From Bacteroidales bacterium (GTDB lineage: Bacteria > Bacteroidota > Bacteroidia > Bacteroidales > UBA7960), in assembly GCA_007123065.1 (NCBI GenBank), contig SKSI01000188.1, forward strand, positions 1 to 19,682: DNA of 19,682 nt, written 5' to 3'. Positions 14,416 through 19,682 of this stretch are shown here, piece after piece (the stretch's first letter is position 1; every line of letters starts with the position of its first letter). Below the pieces are notes generated by a model that saw only the letters and a list, made by a program, of their open reading frames with translations, made no database searches and was not told where the DNA came from. Made by a program: the position numbers and the translations under genes.

Positions 14416-14799
14416 ATGGGTCAGGAATCGTTACCACGAATTGATAAATGGCTATGGGCTGTAAGGGTTTACAAAACCCGGAGTCAGGCCGCACAGGCCT
14501 GTCGTGCCGGCAGGGTTAAGGTGGATGGACAAGTTGCCAAGCCTTCCCGCGAGGTGCATCCGGGAATGGTTATTTCTCTGCACTGGGGACCGATAGATCG
14601 CATCATCAAGGTAAAAGCCTTGTTAAACAACCGGGTGGGTGCCAAACTGGTAGATCAGTATCTTGAAGATCTTACGCCCGAAGAAGACTATAAAACCCTG
14701 GAGGTGATCCGAAAACGAACAGGCCTCCGCCCTCATGGCACAGGCCGTCCTACCAAAAAAGAACGCCGCGATTTGGATCAATGGTTCGATAACCGGTGA
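14416..14799 (+). CDS. Hsp15-like S4-domain RNA-binding protein
   Basis: A 127-residue basic protein with an N-terminal S4 RNA-binding domain: RIDKWLWAVRVYKTRSQAAQACRAGRVKVDG (about 8-38), then GMVISLHWG. The C-terminal tail is charged and contains RKRTGLRPHGTGRPTKKERRDLDQW, the conserved end of Hsp15/HslR. Known Hsp15 proteins bind stalled 50S subunits that carry nascent peptide-tRNA and help recycle them. A TTG two codons earlier (14410) could also start the frame, but the ATG at 14416 is preferred. It is 9 bp after der, which fits a shared ribosome-related role, and is followed by a bidirectional terminator. Confidence 0.88.
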   Translation: MGQESLPRIDKWLWAVRVYKTRSQAAQACRAGRVKVDGQVAKPSREVHPGMVISLHWGPIDRIIKVKALLNNRVGAKLVDQYLEDLTPEEDYKTLEVIRKRTGLRPHGTGRPTKKERRDLDQWFDNR

Positions 14800-14832
14800 G
14801 GGTTTTTGAGGCAGGACAGTCCTATGAATAAT

Positions 14833-14871
14833 AAAAAAAAAGGCTATCGGGTATTTGACAGCCTTTTTTTT
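14833..14871. terminator. Bidirectional terminator between convergent units
   Basis: Nine A's followed by GGCT (14833-14845) pair across a loop of about 14 bases with AGCC followed by eight T's (14860-14871). Both strands have a U-tract after a short G+C stem. It sits between the Hsp15-like gene on the plus strand and the exbD gene on the minus strand and probably stops transcription from both sides. Confidence 0.8.
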
Positions 14872-14886
14872 GGGTTCAGGAGTTGG

Positions 14887-15360
14887 TTAACGTATTCCGG
14901 CCACTTCTCCACGCAATGTGGAGTAGTTCACCCTGAGGGCGTTTACCATACGCAACTCCTGTTTTACGTCAGTTACGATACCCATACGTGTTTCGCTGTC
15001 CACTTTTAAAGAGGTGGTCATCAGTGGCCTTTCAGCTTCTGCCGTGGCCTGTCTTTCCGATTCAACGAAAGCAGCAATGTCATCAACTGATGCAAAGGAA
15101 TCATAAAGCTGTATCCTTGGCTCCGTTCCGAACACCTGCGATTGCATGGGTGGTCCGATATAAATGAAACTCACGAGCGATCTGCGTTCCAGTTGCTGGA
15201 TCTCAGTAGCGGAAGGCAGTTGTGTACGTACGTACAATGTGGTTTCACGCATCACGGTTGTCACCATGAAGAAGAAAAGCAACATAAAGATAATATCAGG
15301 CAGTGAGGCTGTATTAATCTTTGGGGTTTTCTTTACGGTATCTTTTTTGAATCTTCCCAT
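14887..15360 (-). CDS. ExbD/TolR-family biopolymer transport protein (second copy)
   Basis: A 157-residue ExbD/TolR protein. After a basic N-terminus (MGRFKKDTVKKTPK) a single transmembrane helix SLPDIIFMLLFFFMVTTVM (about 20-38) carries the conserved aspartate at residue 22, which protonates during proton flow. The rest is a periplasmic domain. It is the last gene of the exbB cluster, one base after the previous exbD, so the two are translationally close. The two ExbD copies are clearly different in sequence and length. Together they could form a mixed rotor, or serve different partners. It ends just before the bidirectional terminator. Confidence 0.9.
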   Translation of the reverse strand: MGRFKKDTVKKTPKINTASLPDIIFMLLFFFMVTTVMRETTLYVRTQLPSATEIQQLERRSLVSFIYIGPPMQSQVFGTEPRIQLYDSFASVDDIAAFVESERQATAEAERPLMTTSLKVDSETRMGIVTDVKQELRMVNALRVNYSTLRGEVAGIR

Positions 15361-15361
15361 A

Positions 15362-15937
15362 TTACCTTCCTCCTATATCTTTAGGTTCAGCTTCAGAAAT
15401 GGCCATGGGCACGGCTCGGCGCACTGCATTCACCAGGTCTTCATCGGTGAGCTCGGAAAACCGCCGACCGAAGAATTCCCTTGAGACCTCATCGCGTAAT
15501 TCCCGCACTGCGGCGGCAAGTTCGTTCTGAACCGCGATATACATCTCATAGGAAGTACCCCTGTCGTTCTGAAGTGAGATAACGCCCCTCGATACATCAA
15601 ACTCGCCGATATAATCTATATCAAGAGTTTCTTTAACGGGTAATGATGGGTCGTTATCGGGGTTCAACAAAAAATGTTTTGCTTGCTCTCTCAAGCGATC
15701 AATGCGGCCCGGCTCGCCCTCAACAAGCAGCCTGTCTTGGGCATCCACAAGGACTACGAACACATTTCGCTCGCGGACAGGTGGGGGTTCCGGTGCATTG
15801 GGGTCAATGGGCGGCGGCAACATCCTGTTGATCCCGGTATCCACATCCATTGTAGTGGTTACCAGGAAGAAAATCAGCAGGAGAAACGCAATATCGGCCA
15901 TTGAACCGGCATTGATCTCAGGACTCATTCTAGCCAT
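15362..15937 (-). CDS. ExbD/TolR-family biopolymer transport protein (first copy)
   Basis: A 191-residue ExbD/TolR protein. The N-terminal MARMSPEINAGSMADIAFL leads into one transmembrane helix (about 14-30) with the conserved aspartate at residue 15. A proline-rich stretch follows (MLPPPIDPNAPEPPPV, about 39-54), then a periplasmic domain with NVFVVLVDAQDRLLVEGE, typical of ExbD. It is longer than usual for the family (often 130-150 residues) because of an extended segment around 80-150. It lies between the small membrane protein and the second ExbD and is part of the same operon. Confidence 0.9.
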   Translation of the reverse strand: MARMSPEINAGSMADIAFLLLIFFLVTTTMDVDTGINRMLPPPIDPNAPEPPPVRERNVFVVLVDAQDRLLVEGEPGRIDRLREQAKHFLLNPDNDPSLPVKETLDIDYIGEFDVSRGVISLQNDRGTSYEMYIAVQNELAAAVRELRDEVSREFFGRRFSELTDEDLVNAVRRAVPMAISEAEPKDIGGR

Positions 15938-15958
15938 AGAAAGATCTCCTTTTAAATT

Positions 15959-16273
15959 TTATCTGAATAATTTATATACCTCTGTAAAGACTGCAGCCAC
16001 AACGCCCATCCCGACAAGGATCATTGTAGCGGTGATGCCGCCACCGACCCATTGGGAAACGTTCGGACCTGCATTCTCATACACCTCATTGGTGCTGATC
16101 GCATAAGAGAAGAGCACAATAACAACCAATATGCCTATTCCAATAAGAGCAGGAATGGCCTTCCGGAAGTTCCAGAACATCTGGATTACCGGAAAGATAA
16201 CGGCTGTAAGTGCAGCTATGCCCAGCAGACCATAGGTGACAAACATTCCTATATTAATTATCGATTCGTTCAT
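15959..16273 (-). CDS. Small three-helix membrane protein in the exbB cluster
   Basis: A 104-residue hydrophobic protein with three predicted helices: about 8-30, 40-60 and 77-97. The loop between helices two and three (STNEVYENAGPNVSQWVGGG) would be on the opposite side from the helix 1-2 loop FWNFRKA, which is basic and so probably cytoplasmic. No enzymatic motif is seen. It is 14 bp after exbB and 21 bp before exbD, so it is an operon member. I recognise this position as commonly filled by a similar small protein in Bacteroidota ExbB clusters, but know of no assigned function. It may be an extra subunit of the motor. Confidence 0.7.
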   Translation of the reverse strand: MNESIINIGMFVTYGLLGIAALTAVIFPVIQMFWNFRKAIPALIGIGILVVIVLFSYAISTNEVYENAGPNVSQWVGGGITATMILVGMGVVAAVFTEVYKLFR

Positions 16274-16287
16274 ATTGAAATAGGTTT

Positions 16288-17103
16288 TTATTTTTTGTAT
16301 TTAACCAGAATGTCCATAAAAGAAATGGTAGCATCTTCCATGGTGTTGACCATCGTGTCAATCTTGGAAACAATGTAGTTGTAAAAGATCTGCAAGATAA
16401 CGGCAACAATCAGACCAAATACAGTGGTAAGAAGTGCGACCTTGATACCGTCGGCAACAATCGTGGGAGAAATATCACCCGCGCGGGCAATCGCATCAAA
16501 TGCACCGATCATACCAATTACCGTACCCATAAACCCAAGCATCGGAGCAATTGCAATGAACAGCGAAATCCAGGTCAGGTTCATCTCCAAACGTCCCATC
16601 AATACGCTACCATATGAAACGATCGACTTTTCGACCACTTCCATACCTTCATTGTAACGATCAAGCCCTTGGTAATAGATGCTTGCTACAGGTCCGCGGG
16701 TGTTGCGGCATACTTCTTTTGCAGCATCAACGCCACCGGTTTTCAGCGCGTCTTCTACCTTGTTGAGCAGCTTGCTGGTGTTGGTGGAAGAGAGGTTCAG
16801 GTAAATGATCCGCTCAACACACAGGCCCAACCCGAGAATCAAACACAACAGAATGATACTCATAAACATAGGGCCACCTTCAATAAACTGCTCTTTTAGA
16901 ATGTAGTGAAACGACTGCTCCTCAGTTTCGGGCGCCAGGTCCTGCTGCATCATTGCTGCGGGATCCGGTTCTGCTTCCTGATCAACGTCAGTTTCGGCAA
17001 CTTCTGTTTCAGCCTCCAATACCGGGGTGTCTGCAAGTACTGCGGTGTTTACACCAAAAGTAAGCAACCCCGCTAGTGTCAAAAAGACGAATAATTTTTT
17101 CAT
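16288..17103 (-). CDS. MotA/TolQ/ExbB proton channel family protein
   Basis: Stator subunit that with ExbD uses the proton motive force to energise an envelope process (TonB-type uptake or a Tol-like function). The 271 residues have three helices: about 78-97, 176-200 and 222-243. Family signatures are LGFMGTVIGMIGAF (189-202) and VALLTTVFGLIVAVILQ (222-238). Unusually, it begins with what looks like a signal peptide (MKKLFVFLTLAGLLTFGVN through AVLAD, possible cut after residue 24) and then an acidic linker rich in Glu (about 28-62). Such N-terminally extended ExbB proteins put the linker in the periplasm. First gene of the cluster; it lies 73 bp after tRNA-Ser on the same strand. Confidence 0.9.
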   Translation of the reverse strand: MKKLFVFLTLAGLLTFGVNTAVLADTPVLEAETEVAETDVDQEAEPDPAAMMQQDLAPETEEQSFHYILKEQFIEGGPMFMSIILLCLILGLGLCVERIIYLNLSSTNTSKLLNKVEDALKTGGVDAAKEVCRNTRGPVASIYYQGLDRYNEGMEVVEKSIVSYGSVLMGRLEMNLTWISLFIAIAPMLGFMGTVIGMIGAFDAIARAGDISPTIVADGIKVALLTTVFGLIVAVILQIFYNYIVSKIDTMVNTMEDATISFMDILVKYKK

Positions 17104-17176
17104 AACTGATTTGTTGGTTTTTGTTTAATTGTAATTAATTAGCAATTTCGCTTTTTTGTTATTATAATGATGAAGC

Positions 17177-17263
17177 GGAGAGAAAGGGATTCGAACCCTT
17201 GATCCGCTTGTGACGGATACACGCTTTCCAGGCGTGCGCCTTCGACCACTCGGCCACCTCTCC
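17177..17263 (-). tRNA. tRNA-Ser (anticodon GGA)
   Basis: On the minus strand an 87-nt cloverleaf begins GGAGAGGTGGCCGAGTGG, with the D-arm typical of Ser tRNAs. The anticodon loop is CTGGAAA, giving anticodon GGA, which reads UCC and UCU codons. A long variable arm (ATCCGTCACAAGCGGAT) is present, as in class II tRNAs. The T-arm is AGGGTTCGAATCCCT, and the acceptor stem closes with TCTCTCC, with a G-U pair at its inner end. The CCA end is not encoded. It lies upstream of exbB in the same direction. Confidence 0.96.
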
Positions 17264-17380
17264 AAAAATATCACCGCATTGCCGCCTGGCTTTTCAAGCT
17301 GCTAAAATACAAAAAAATTCACACACAAGTTTTTTTGCTGCTTTTTTTCTTTGATAACTGAAATTTTAGGTTCAGGAGGA

Positions 17381-17408
17381 GTTGGGCGTTGGGAGCCAGA
17401 GCTGGGAA
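17381..17408 (+). repeat. Degenerate heptamer words (third copy of the CTGGGAG family)
   Basis: GTTGGGC, GTTGGGA, GCCAGAG and CTGGGAA follow one another in 7-bp register. Compared with the minus strand of 1511-1540 (CTGGGAG x2, CCGAGAG, CTGGGAG) it is a diverged copy. It lies in the 232-bp gap between tRNA-Ser and the SprT-like gene, which holds no gene. Confidence 0.6.
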
Positions 17409-17462
17409 GAAAGTCAATGTTTTCCTGAAGGCAGAAAACCAAACAGCTAAATTTTTTTTTCT

Positions 17463-17470
17463 TACTTTTG
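17463..17470 (+). promoter_or_regulatory. Putative -7 box (TACTTTTG) for the SprT-like gene
   Basis: TACTTTTG matches TAnnTTTG and ends 25 bp before the ATG at 17496. No TTG is found at the expected -33 distance. Confidence 0.45.
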
Positions 17471-17495
17471 ACGTTATAACAAGAAGCGCATACTT

Positions 17496-18119
17496 ATGCA
17501 GATTCCGGATCGAGATGTTTTGACGAAGTTTTTTCCTGATACCGCTGTGGAGTCGGTGCAACGAATCCTGGAAAAGCATGGCATCCTGCTGGTAATCACC
17601 CGCGATCGTTTAAGCAAGCTTGGCGACTTTAAGCCTGGAAATGCAAGAAGACCACATCGGATTTCCGTTAACGGGAGTCTGAACAAGTATGCATGCTTGC
17701 TGGTATTCCTTCACGAACTGGCCCACCTGGGCATTTACAAAGATTTTGGCAGAACCGTTCTTCCGCACGGGAAGGAATGGAAGCATAATTTTGGGAAGCT
17801 GATCCGTAAATGCATTGCTGTAGGAATGTTCCCTGAAGAATTGGCCGAAACATTATATACGTATTCTTTCAAAGTGAAAGCATCGGGTATGGCTGATGCC
17901 ACACTGACAAAAAAGCTGAGGGTATACGACTCCGGAACCATGCCGGAAGGATGGCGCCATCTTGACGAACTCCCGGAGAAGATCCTTTTTCAGATAAAAA
18001 ATGGCAGGGCTTTCGCTAAGGGTGATAAGCTGCGAACCAGATACAGATGCCAGTGCCTGCATACAAAACGGCAATACCTGGTGCATTCGCTGGCACTTGT
18101 GAAAAAACTGGAAGACTGA
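17496..18119 (+). CDS. SprT-like zinc metalloprotease-domain protein
   Basis: A 207-residue SprT-like protein. The zinc-binding helix HELAH with following LGIYKDFG is at 73-84, giving two histidine ligands and the catalytic glutamate. The third ligand is likely His91 in HGKEWKHNFG, as in other SprT-like proteins. The C-terminal part keeps only a C-x-C pair (YRCQCLHTKRQYLV, about 183-196), so the usual four-cysteine zinc ribbon appears incomplete. Related eukaryotic Spartan cuts DNA-protein crosslinks; the role of bacterial members is not established. It is monocistronic, preceded by a -7 box and followed by repeat DNA. Confidence 0.87.
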   Translation: MQIPDRDVLTKFFPDTAVESVQRILEKHGILLVITRDRLSKLGDFKPGNARRPHRISVNGSLNKYACLLVFLHELAHLGIYKDFGRTVLPHGKEWKHNFGKLIRKCIAVGMFPEELAETLYTYSFKVKASGMADATLTKKLRVYDSGTMPEGWRHLDELPEKILFQIKNGRAFAKGDKLRTRYRCQCLHTKRQYLVHSLALVKKLED

Positions 18120-18122
18120 GAA

Positions 18123-18220
18123 CTGGGAGCTGGGAGCTGGGTGAAAAGTGAAAAGTGAAAAGTGAAAAGTGAAAGAAGCTGGAAGCTCGAAGCTGGAAGG
18201 AAAGTGAAAAATGAAAAGTG
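18123..18220 (+). repeat. Heptamer-register composite array, 14 units
   Basis: Fourteen 7-bp words run without a register break: CTGGGAG x2, CTGGGTG, AAAAGTG x4, AAAGAAG, CTGGAAG, CTCGAAG, CTGGAAG, GAAAGTG, AAAAATG, AAAAGTG. Every word ends in G preceded by A or T. It starts 3 bp after the SprT-like stop codon. The order of words in the first ten units parallels the minus strand of 1470-1539. Confidence 0.9.
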
Positions 18221-18307
18221 AAGATTTAGAGTTTAGTGTATGTTTTTCCTCGCAAAGAGCGCAAAGATAAAAACACGCAAAAAGCGCAAAGAAACAGACT
18301 AGTCAGT

Positions 18308-18377
18308 GAACCCTAAACGCTTAACGCTAATCACGTAACATCAAAAAACAAAAAACAAAAAACAAAGAACAAAAAAC
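18308..18377 (+). repeat. Second heptamer-register array, 10 units
   Basis: GAACCCT, AAACGCT, TAACGCT, AATCACG, TAACATC, AAAAAAC x3, AAAGAAC, AAAAAAC: ten words in exact 7-bp register, changing gradually from mixed words to AAAAAAC. The register differs from that of 18123-18220 (offset 185 bp, not a multiple of 7), so this is a separate array. Confidence 0.75.
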
Positions 18378-18381
18378 ATAT

Positions 18382-18441
18382 TTGTCATCATCGCATTGTG
18401 GCCACCGCTTTTTCGCGGGGGCTTCCCGCTCAGAATGACAA
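18382..18441. repeat. 60-bp inverted-repeat element with internal hairpin
   Basis: The ends are a 7-bp inverted repeat (TTGTCAT at 18382-18388, ATGACAA at 18435-18441). Inside, GCGGG (18415-18419) pairs with CCCGC (18425-18429), and CCGC (18405-18408) could alternatively pair with GCGG (18415-18418). On the minus strand it begins TTGTCATTCTGAGCGGG. A similar TGTCATTnTGA word appears on the plus strand near 1226, suggesting a dispersed family. It lies directly upstream of manC. Confidence 0.55.
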
Positions 18442-18468
18442 GGAAAAGCAAACCATAAATACAAACCT

Positions 18469-19548
18469 ATGAAAAAAAATAATTACGTGGTGATCATGGC
18501 CGGTGGTGTTGGAGAACGGTTCTGGCCGATGAGTCGTGAATCGCGGCCCAAGCAATTCATCGACATCCTGGGCACGGGCAGAACGCTCTTGCAGCAAACC
18601 TGGGATCGCTTTCTGCGGGTATGCGATACAAGCAATATCTTCATCGTTACCAATAAAAAATATAGCAAGCTGGTGCGCGCACAGCTTCCTGATCTGGATC
18701 CTGCCAACCTGATTTGCGAACCTGCCAGAAAAAATACCGCGCCGTGTATTGCTTATGCATGCTACAAAATCTATGATCTGAACCCACAGGCGAATGTCGT
18801 GGTAGCACCTTCTGATCACATCATCCTGAAGGAAGATGAATTTGCCGATATCATCAAATCGGCACTGAAGGTGGCAGCGGGCGGAAACCGTTTGTTCACC
18901 CTGGGTATAACACCCAGCAGGCCGGATACGGGATACGGCTATATACAGTTTGTTGAGGATTCCTTTTTTCCGGAGGATGAACGCCTGAGAAAAGTAAAGA
19001 CCTTCACAGAGAAGCCTGATCTCAAGCTGGCGGAGTCGTTTCTTGACAGTGGCGACTTCCTTTGGAACAGCGGGATATTCATCTGGTCGTGCGATGCCAT
19101 CATCAGCGCTTTTGAGAAATTTCAGCCGGAGATCAGCTTTATCTTTCGCGAAGCACTGGGTAAATACAATACACCGGAAGAGGAAAGCTACATGGACATC
19201 GCCTATACCACCTGCAAAAGCATTTCCATCGATTATGCCATCATGGAGAAGGCTGAAAATGTGCACGTTTTCGTTTCAGACGTGGGCTGGTCAGACCTCG
19301 GTACCTGGGGCTCCCTGTTTGATGCCCGTCCGAAAGACGCGAATAACAACGCGGTAATGGGTAAGAAGGTGATGCTGTACGACAGCACCAACTGCATCAT
19401 CAATTTGCCCGATGACAAGCTATTTGTGATTCATGGCCTCGATGGCTATATCGTATCGGAATACGACCAGGCGATGCTGATCTGCCACAAATCACAGGAA
19501 CAACAAATCCGCAAGTTTGTAAATGATATTAAATTGAAAAAGATTTGA
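18469..19548 (+). CDS. manC: Mannose-1-phosphate guanylyltransferase
   Basis: Makes GDP-mannose from mannose-1-phosphate and GTP, the donor for mannose-, fucose- and rhamnose-containing surface glycans. The 359 residues begin with the nucleotidyltransferase motif AGGVGERFWPMSR (11-23) and the conserved RPKQF (26-30). Other signatures are EPARKNTAPCIA (about 84-95), VVAPSDHII (about 109-117), FTEKP (about 180-184) and WNSGIFIW (about 199-206). The C-terminal part is the short beta-helix domain. No phosphomannose isomerase domain is fused, so this is the short monofunctional form. It stands alone, with repeats on both sides, and not inside a visible glycan cluster. Confidence 0.95.
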   Translation: MKKNNYVVIMAGGVGERFWPMSRESRPKQFIDILGTGRTLLQQTWDRFLRVCDTSNIFIVTNKKYSKLVRAQLPDLDPANLICEPARKNTAPCIAYACYKIYDLNPQANVVVAPSDHIILKEDEFADIIKSALKVAAGGNRLFTLGITPSRPDTGYGYIQFVEDSFFPEDERLRKVKTFTEKPDLKLAESFLDSGDFLWNSGIFIWSCDAIISAFEKFQPEISFIFREALGKYNTPEEESYMDIAYTTCKSISIDYAIMEKAENVHVFVSDVGWSDLGTWGSLFDARPKDANNNAVMGKKVMLYDSTNCIINLPDDKLFVIHGLDGYIVSEYDQAMLICHKSQEQQIRKFVNDIKLKKI

Positions 19549-19551
19549 TAA

Positions 19552-19615
19552 TTAGCAAATTAGCAAATGTATAAATTCGCAAATGTGACAATTCAACGAT
19601 TCAACAATTAAAAAG
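19552..19615 (+). repeat. Octamer-register array, 8 units
   Basis: TTAGCAAA x2, TGTATAAA, TTCGCAAA, TGTGACAA, TTCAACGA, TTCAACAA, TTAAAAAG follow in 8-bp register, each starting with T. The reverse complement TTTGCTAA resembles the GCTAATTT octamers of the array at 1385-1471. The array begins 3 bp after the manC stop. Confidence 0.75.
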
Positions 19616-19616
19616 G

Positions 19617-19665
19617 CTCGAAGCTCGAAGCTCGAAGCTCGAAGGAAGAAACGATAAACGATAAA
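19617..19665 (+). repeat. Heptamer array: CTCGAAG x4, GAAGAAA, CGATAAA x2
   Basis: Seven 7-bp words in register directly after the octamer array. CTCGAAG is the same word found at the end of the composite at 1470-1539 and within 18123-18220. The sequence then ends with CAACGATTCA-like words related to the 38-bp direct repeat; the array may continue past the window edge. Confidence 0.85.
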
Positions 19666-19682
19666 CACAATTCAACGATTCA

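Larger units (their letters stand above)
18120..18468. other. Repeat-filled intergenic region between the SprT-like gene and manC
   Basis: No gene is visible. The region contains, in order, a 98-bp heptamer array (18123-18220), a short stretch with CGCAAAGAG/CGCAAAAAG 9-mers (18251-18291), a second heptamer array (18308-18377), and an inverted-repeat element (18382-18441). The manC ATG follows 27 bp later. No -7 box match or Shine-Dalgarno is seen in front of manC, so its promoter is not identified. Confidence 0.8.

Noticed and set aside
14410..14418. TTG start codon for the Hsp15-like gene
   Set aside because: An ATG two codons downstream gives the same domain and is the more likely start.
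17401..17470. Full TTG-N19-TAnnTTTG promoter for the SprT-like gene
   Set aside because: Only the -7 box is present; no TTG lies at a suitable distance, so only the -7 match is listed.
18430..19266. Antisense 278-codon frame across manC
   Set aside because: It is a shadow of the well-supported manC gene on the other strand and shows no family motif.

Overview
The window looks like a chromosomal segment of a member of the Bacteroidota, most likely Bacteroidales-like. Three things point there. Conserved proteins such as SerS, Der, RsmA, L21/L27 and the ExbB/ExbD set have Bacteroidota-like sequences and order. Near most gene starts there is a TAnnTTTG box, the -7 element read by the Bacteroidota primary sigma factor, and one copy has a textbook TTG-N19-TAnnTTTG layout upstream of rplU. 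Shine-Dalgarno sequences are mostly absent. No phage, plasmid or transposase gene is visible, and almost all coding content is housekeeping.

Layout. 1-2184: a YitT-family membrane protein gene embedded in repeat-rich DNA (a perfect palindrome, a hexamer array, hairpins with a GTAG/GTAT foot, octamer and heptamer arrays, and a 38-bp exact direct repeat on either side). 2185-4160 (+): an ECF-type sigma factor, a terminator, and aspartate kinase. 4193-9621 (-): a degenerate PP2C-like domain joined to a membrane segment and a LysM domain, rsmA, a secreted TPR protein, and serS. 9676-10558 (-): rplU-rpmA with a clear promoter and a terminator. 10700-11584 (-): a DMT/EamA transporter. 11792-14799 (+): an FtsX/MacB-type permease, der, and an Hsp15-like S4 protein, ending at a bidirectional terminator. 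14887-17103 (-): an exbB - small membrane protein - exbD - exbD cluster, preceded by tRNA-Ser(GGA). 17496-19548 (+): a SprT-like protease and mannose-1-phosphate guanylyltransferase, separated and followed by more repeat arrays.

How the genes fit together. Most are independent housekeeping units: translation (serS, rplU, rpmA, rsmA, der, Hsp15-like, tRNA-Ser), amino-acid biosynthesis (aspartate kinase) and GDP-mannose supply for surface glycans. Two units face the envelope. One is the ExbB/ExbD proton-motive-force motor cluster with an extra three-helix protein. The other is the PP2C/LysM protein, which could connect the cytoplasm to the peptidoglycan.

The most unusual content is non-coding. 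Intergenic DNA is built from short words kept in strict register: hexamers, heptamers or octamers. The word changes along an array but the period does not. One ordered heptamer composite occurs in opposite orientation at 1470-1539 and 18123-18192. Separately, five hairpins in the first 1.8 kb share a GTAG/GTAT foot with unrelated stems, which resembles REP elements mobilised by REP-associated tyrosine transposases. No complete new multi-gene system was recognised. The best protein-level candidate is the apparently phosphatase-dead PP2C-TM-LysM fusion.
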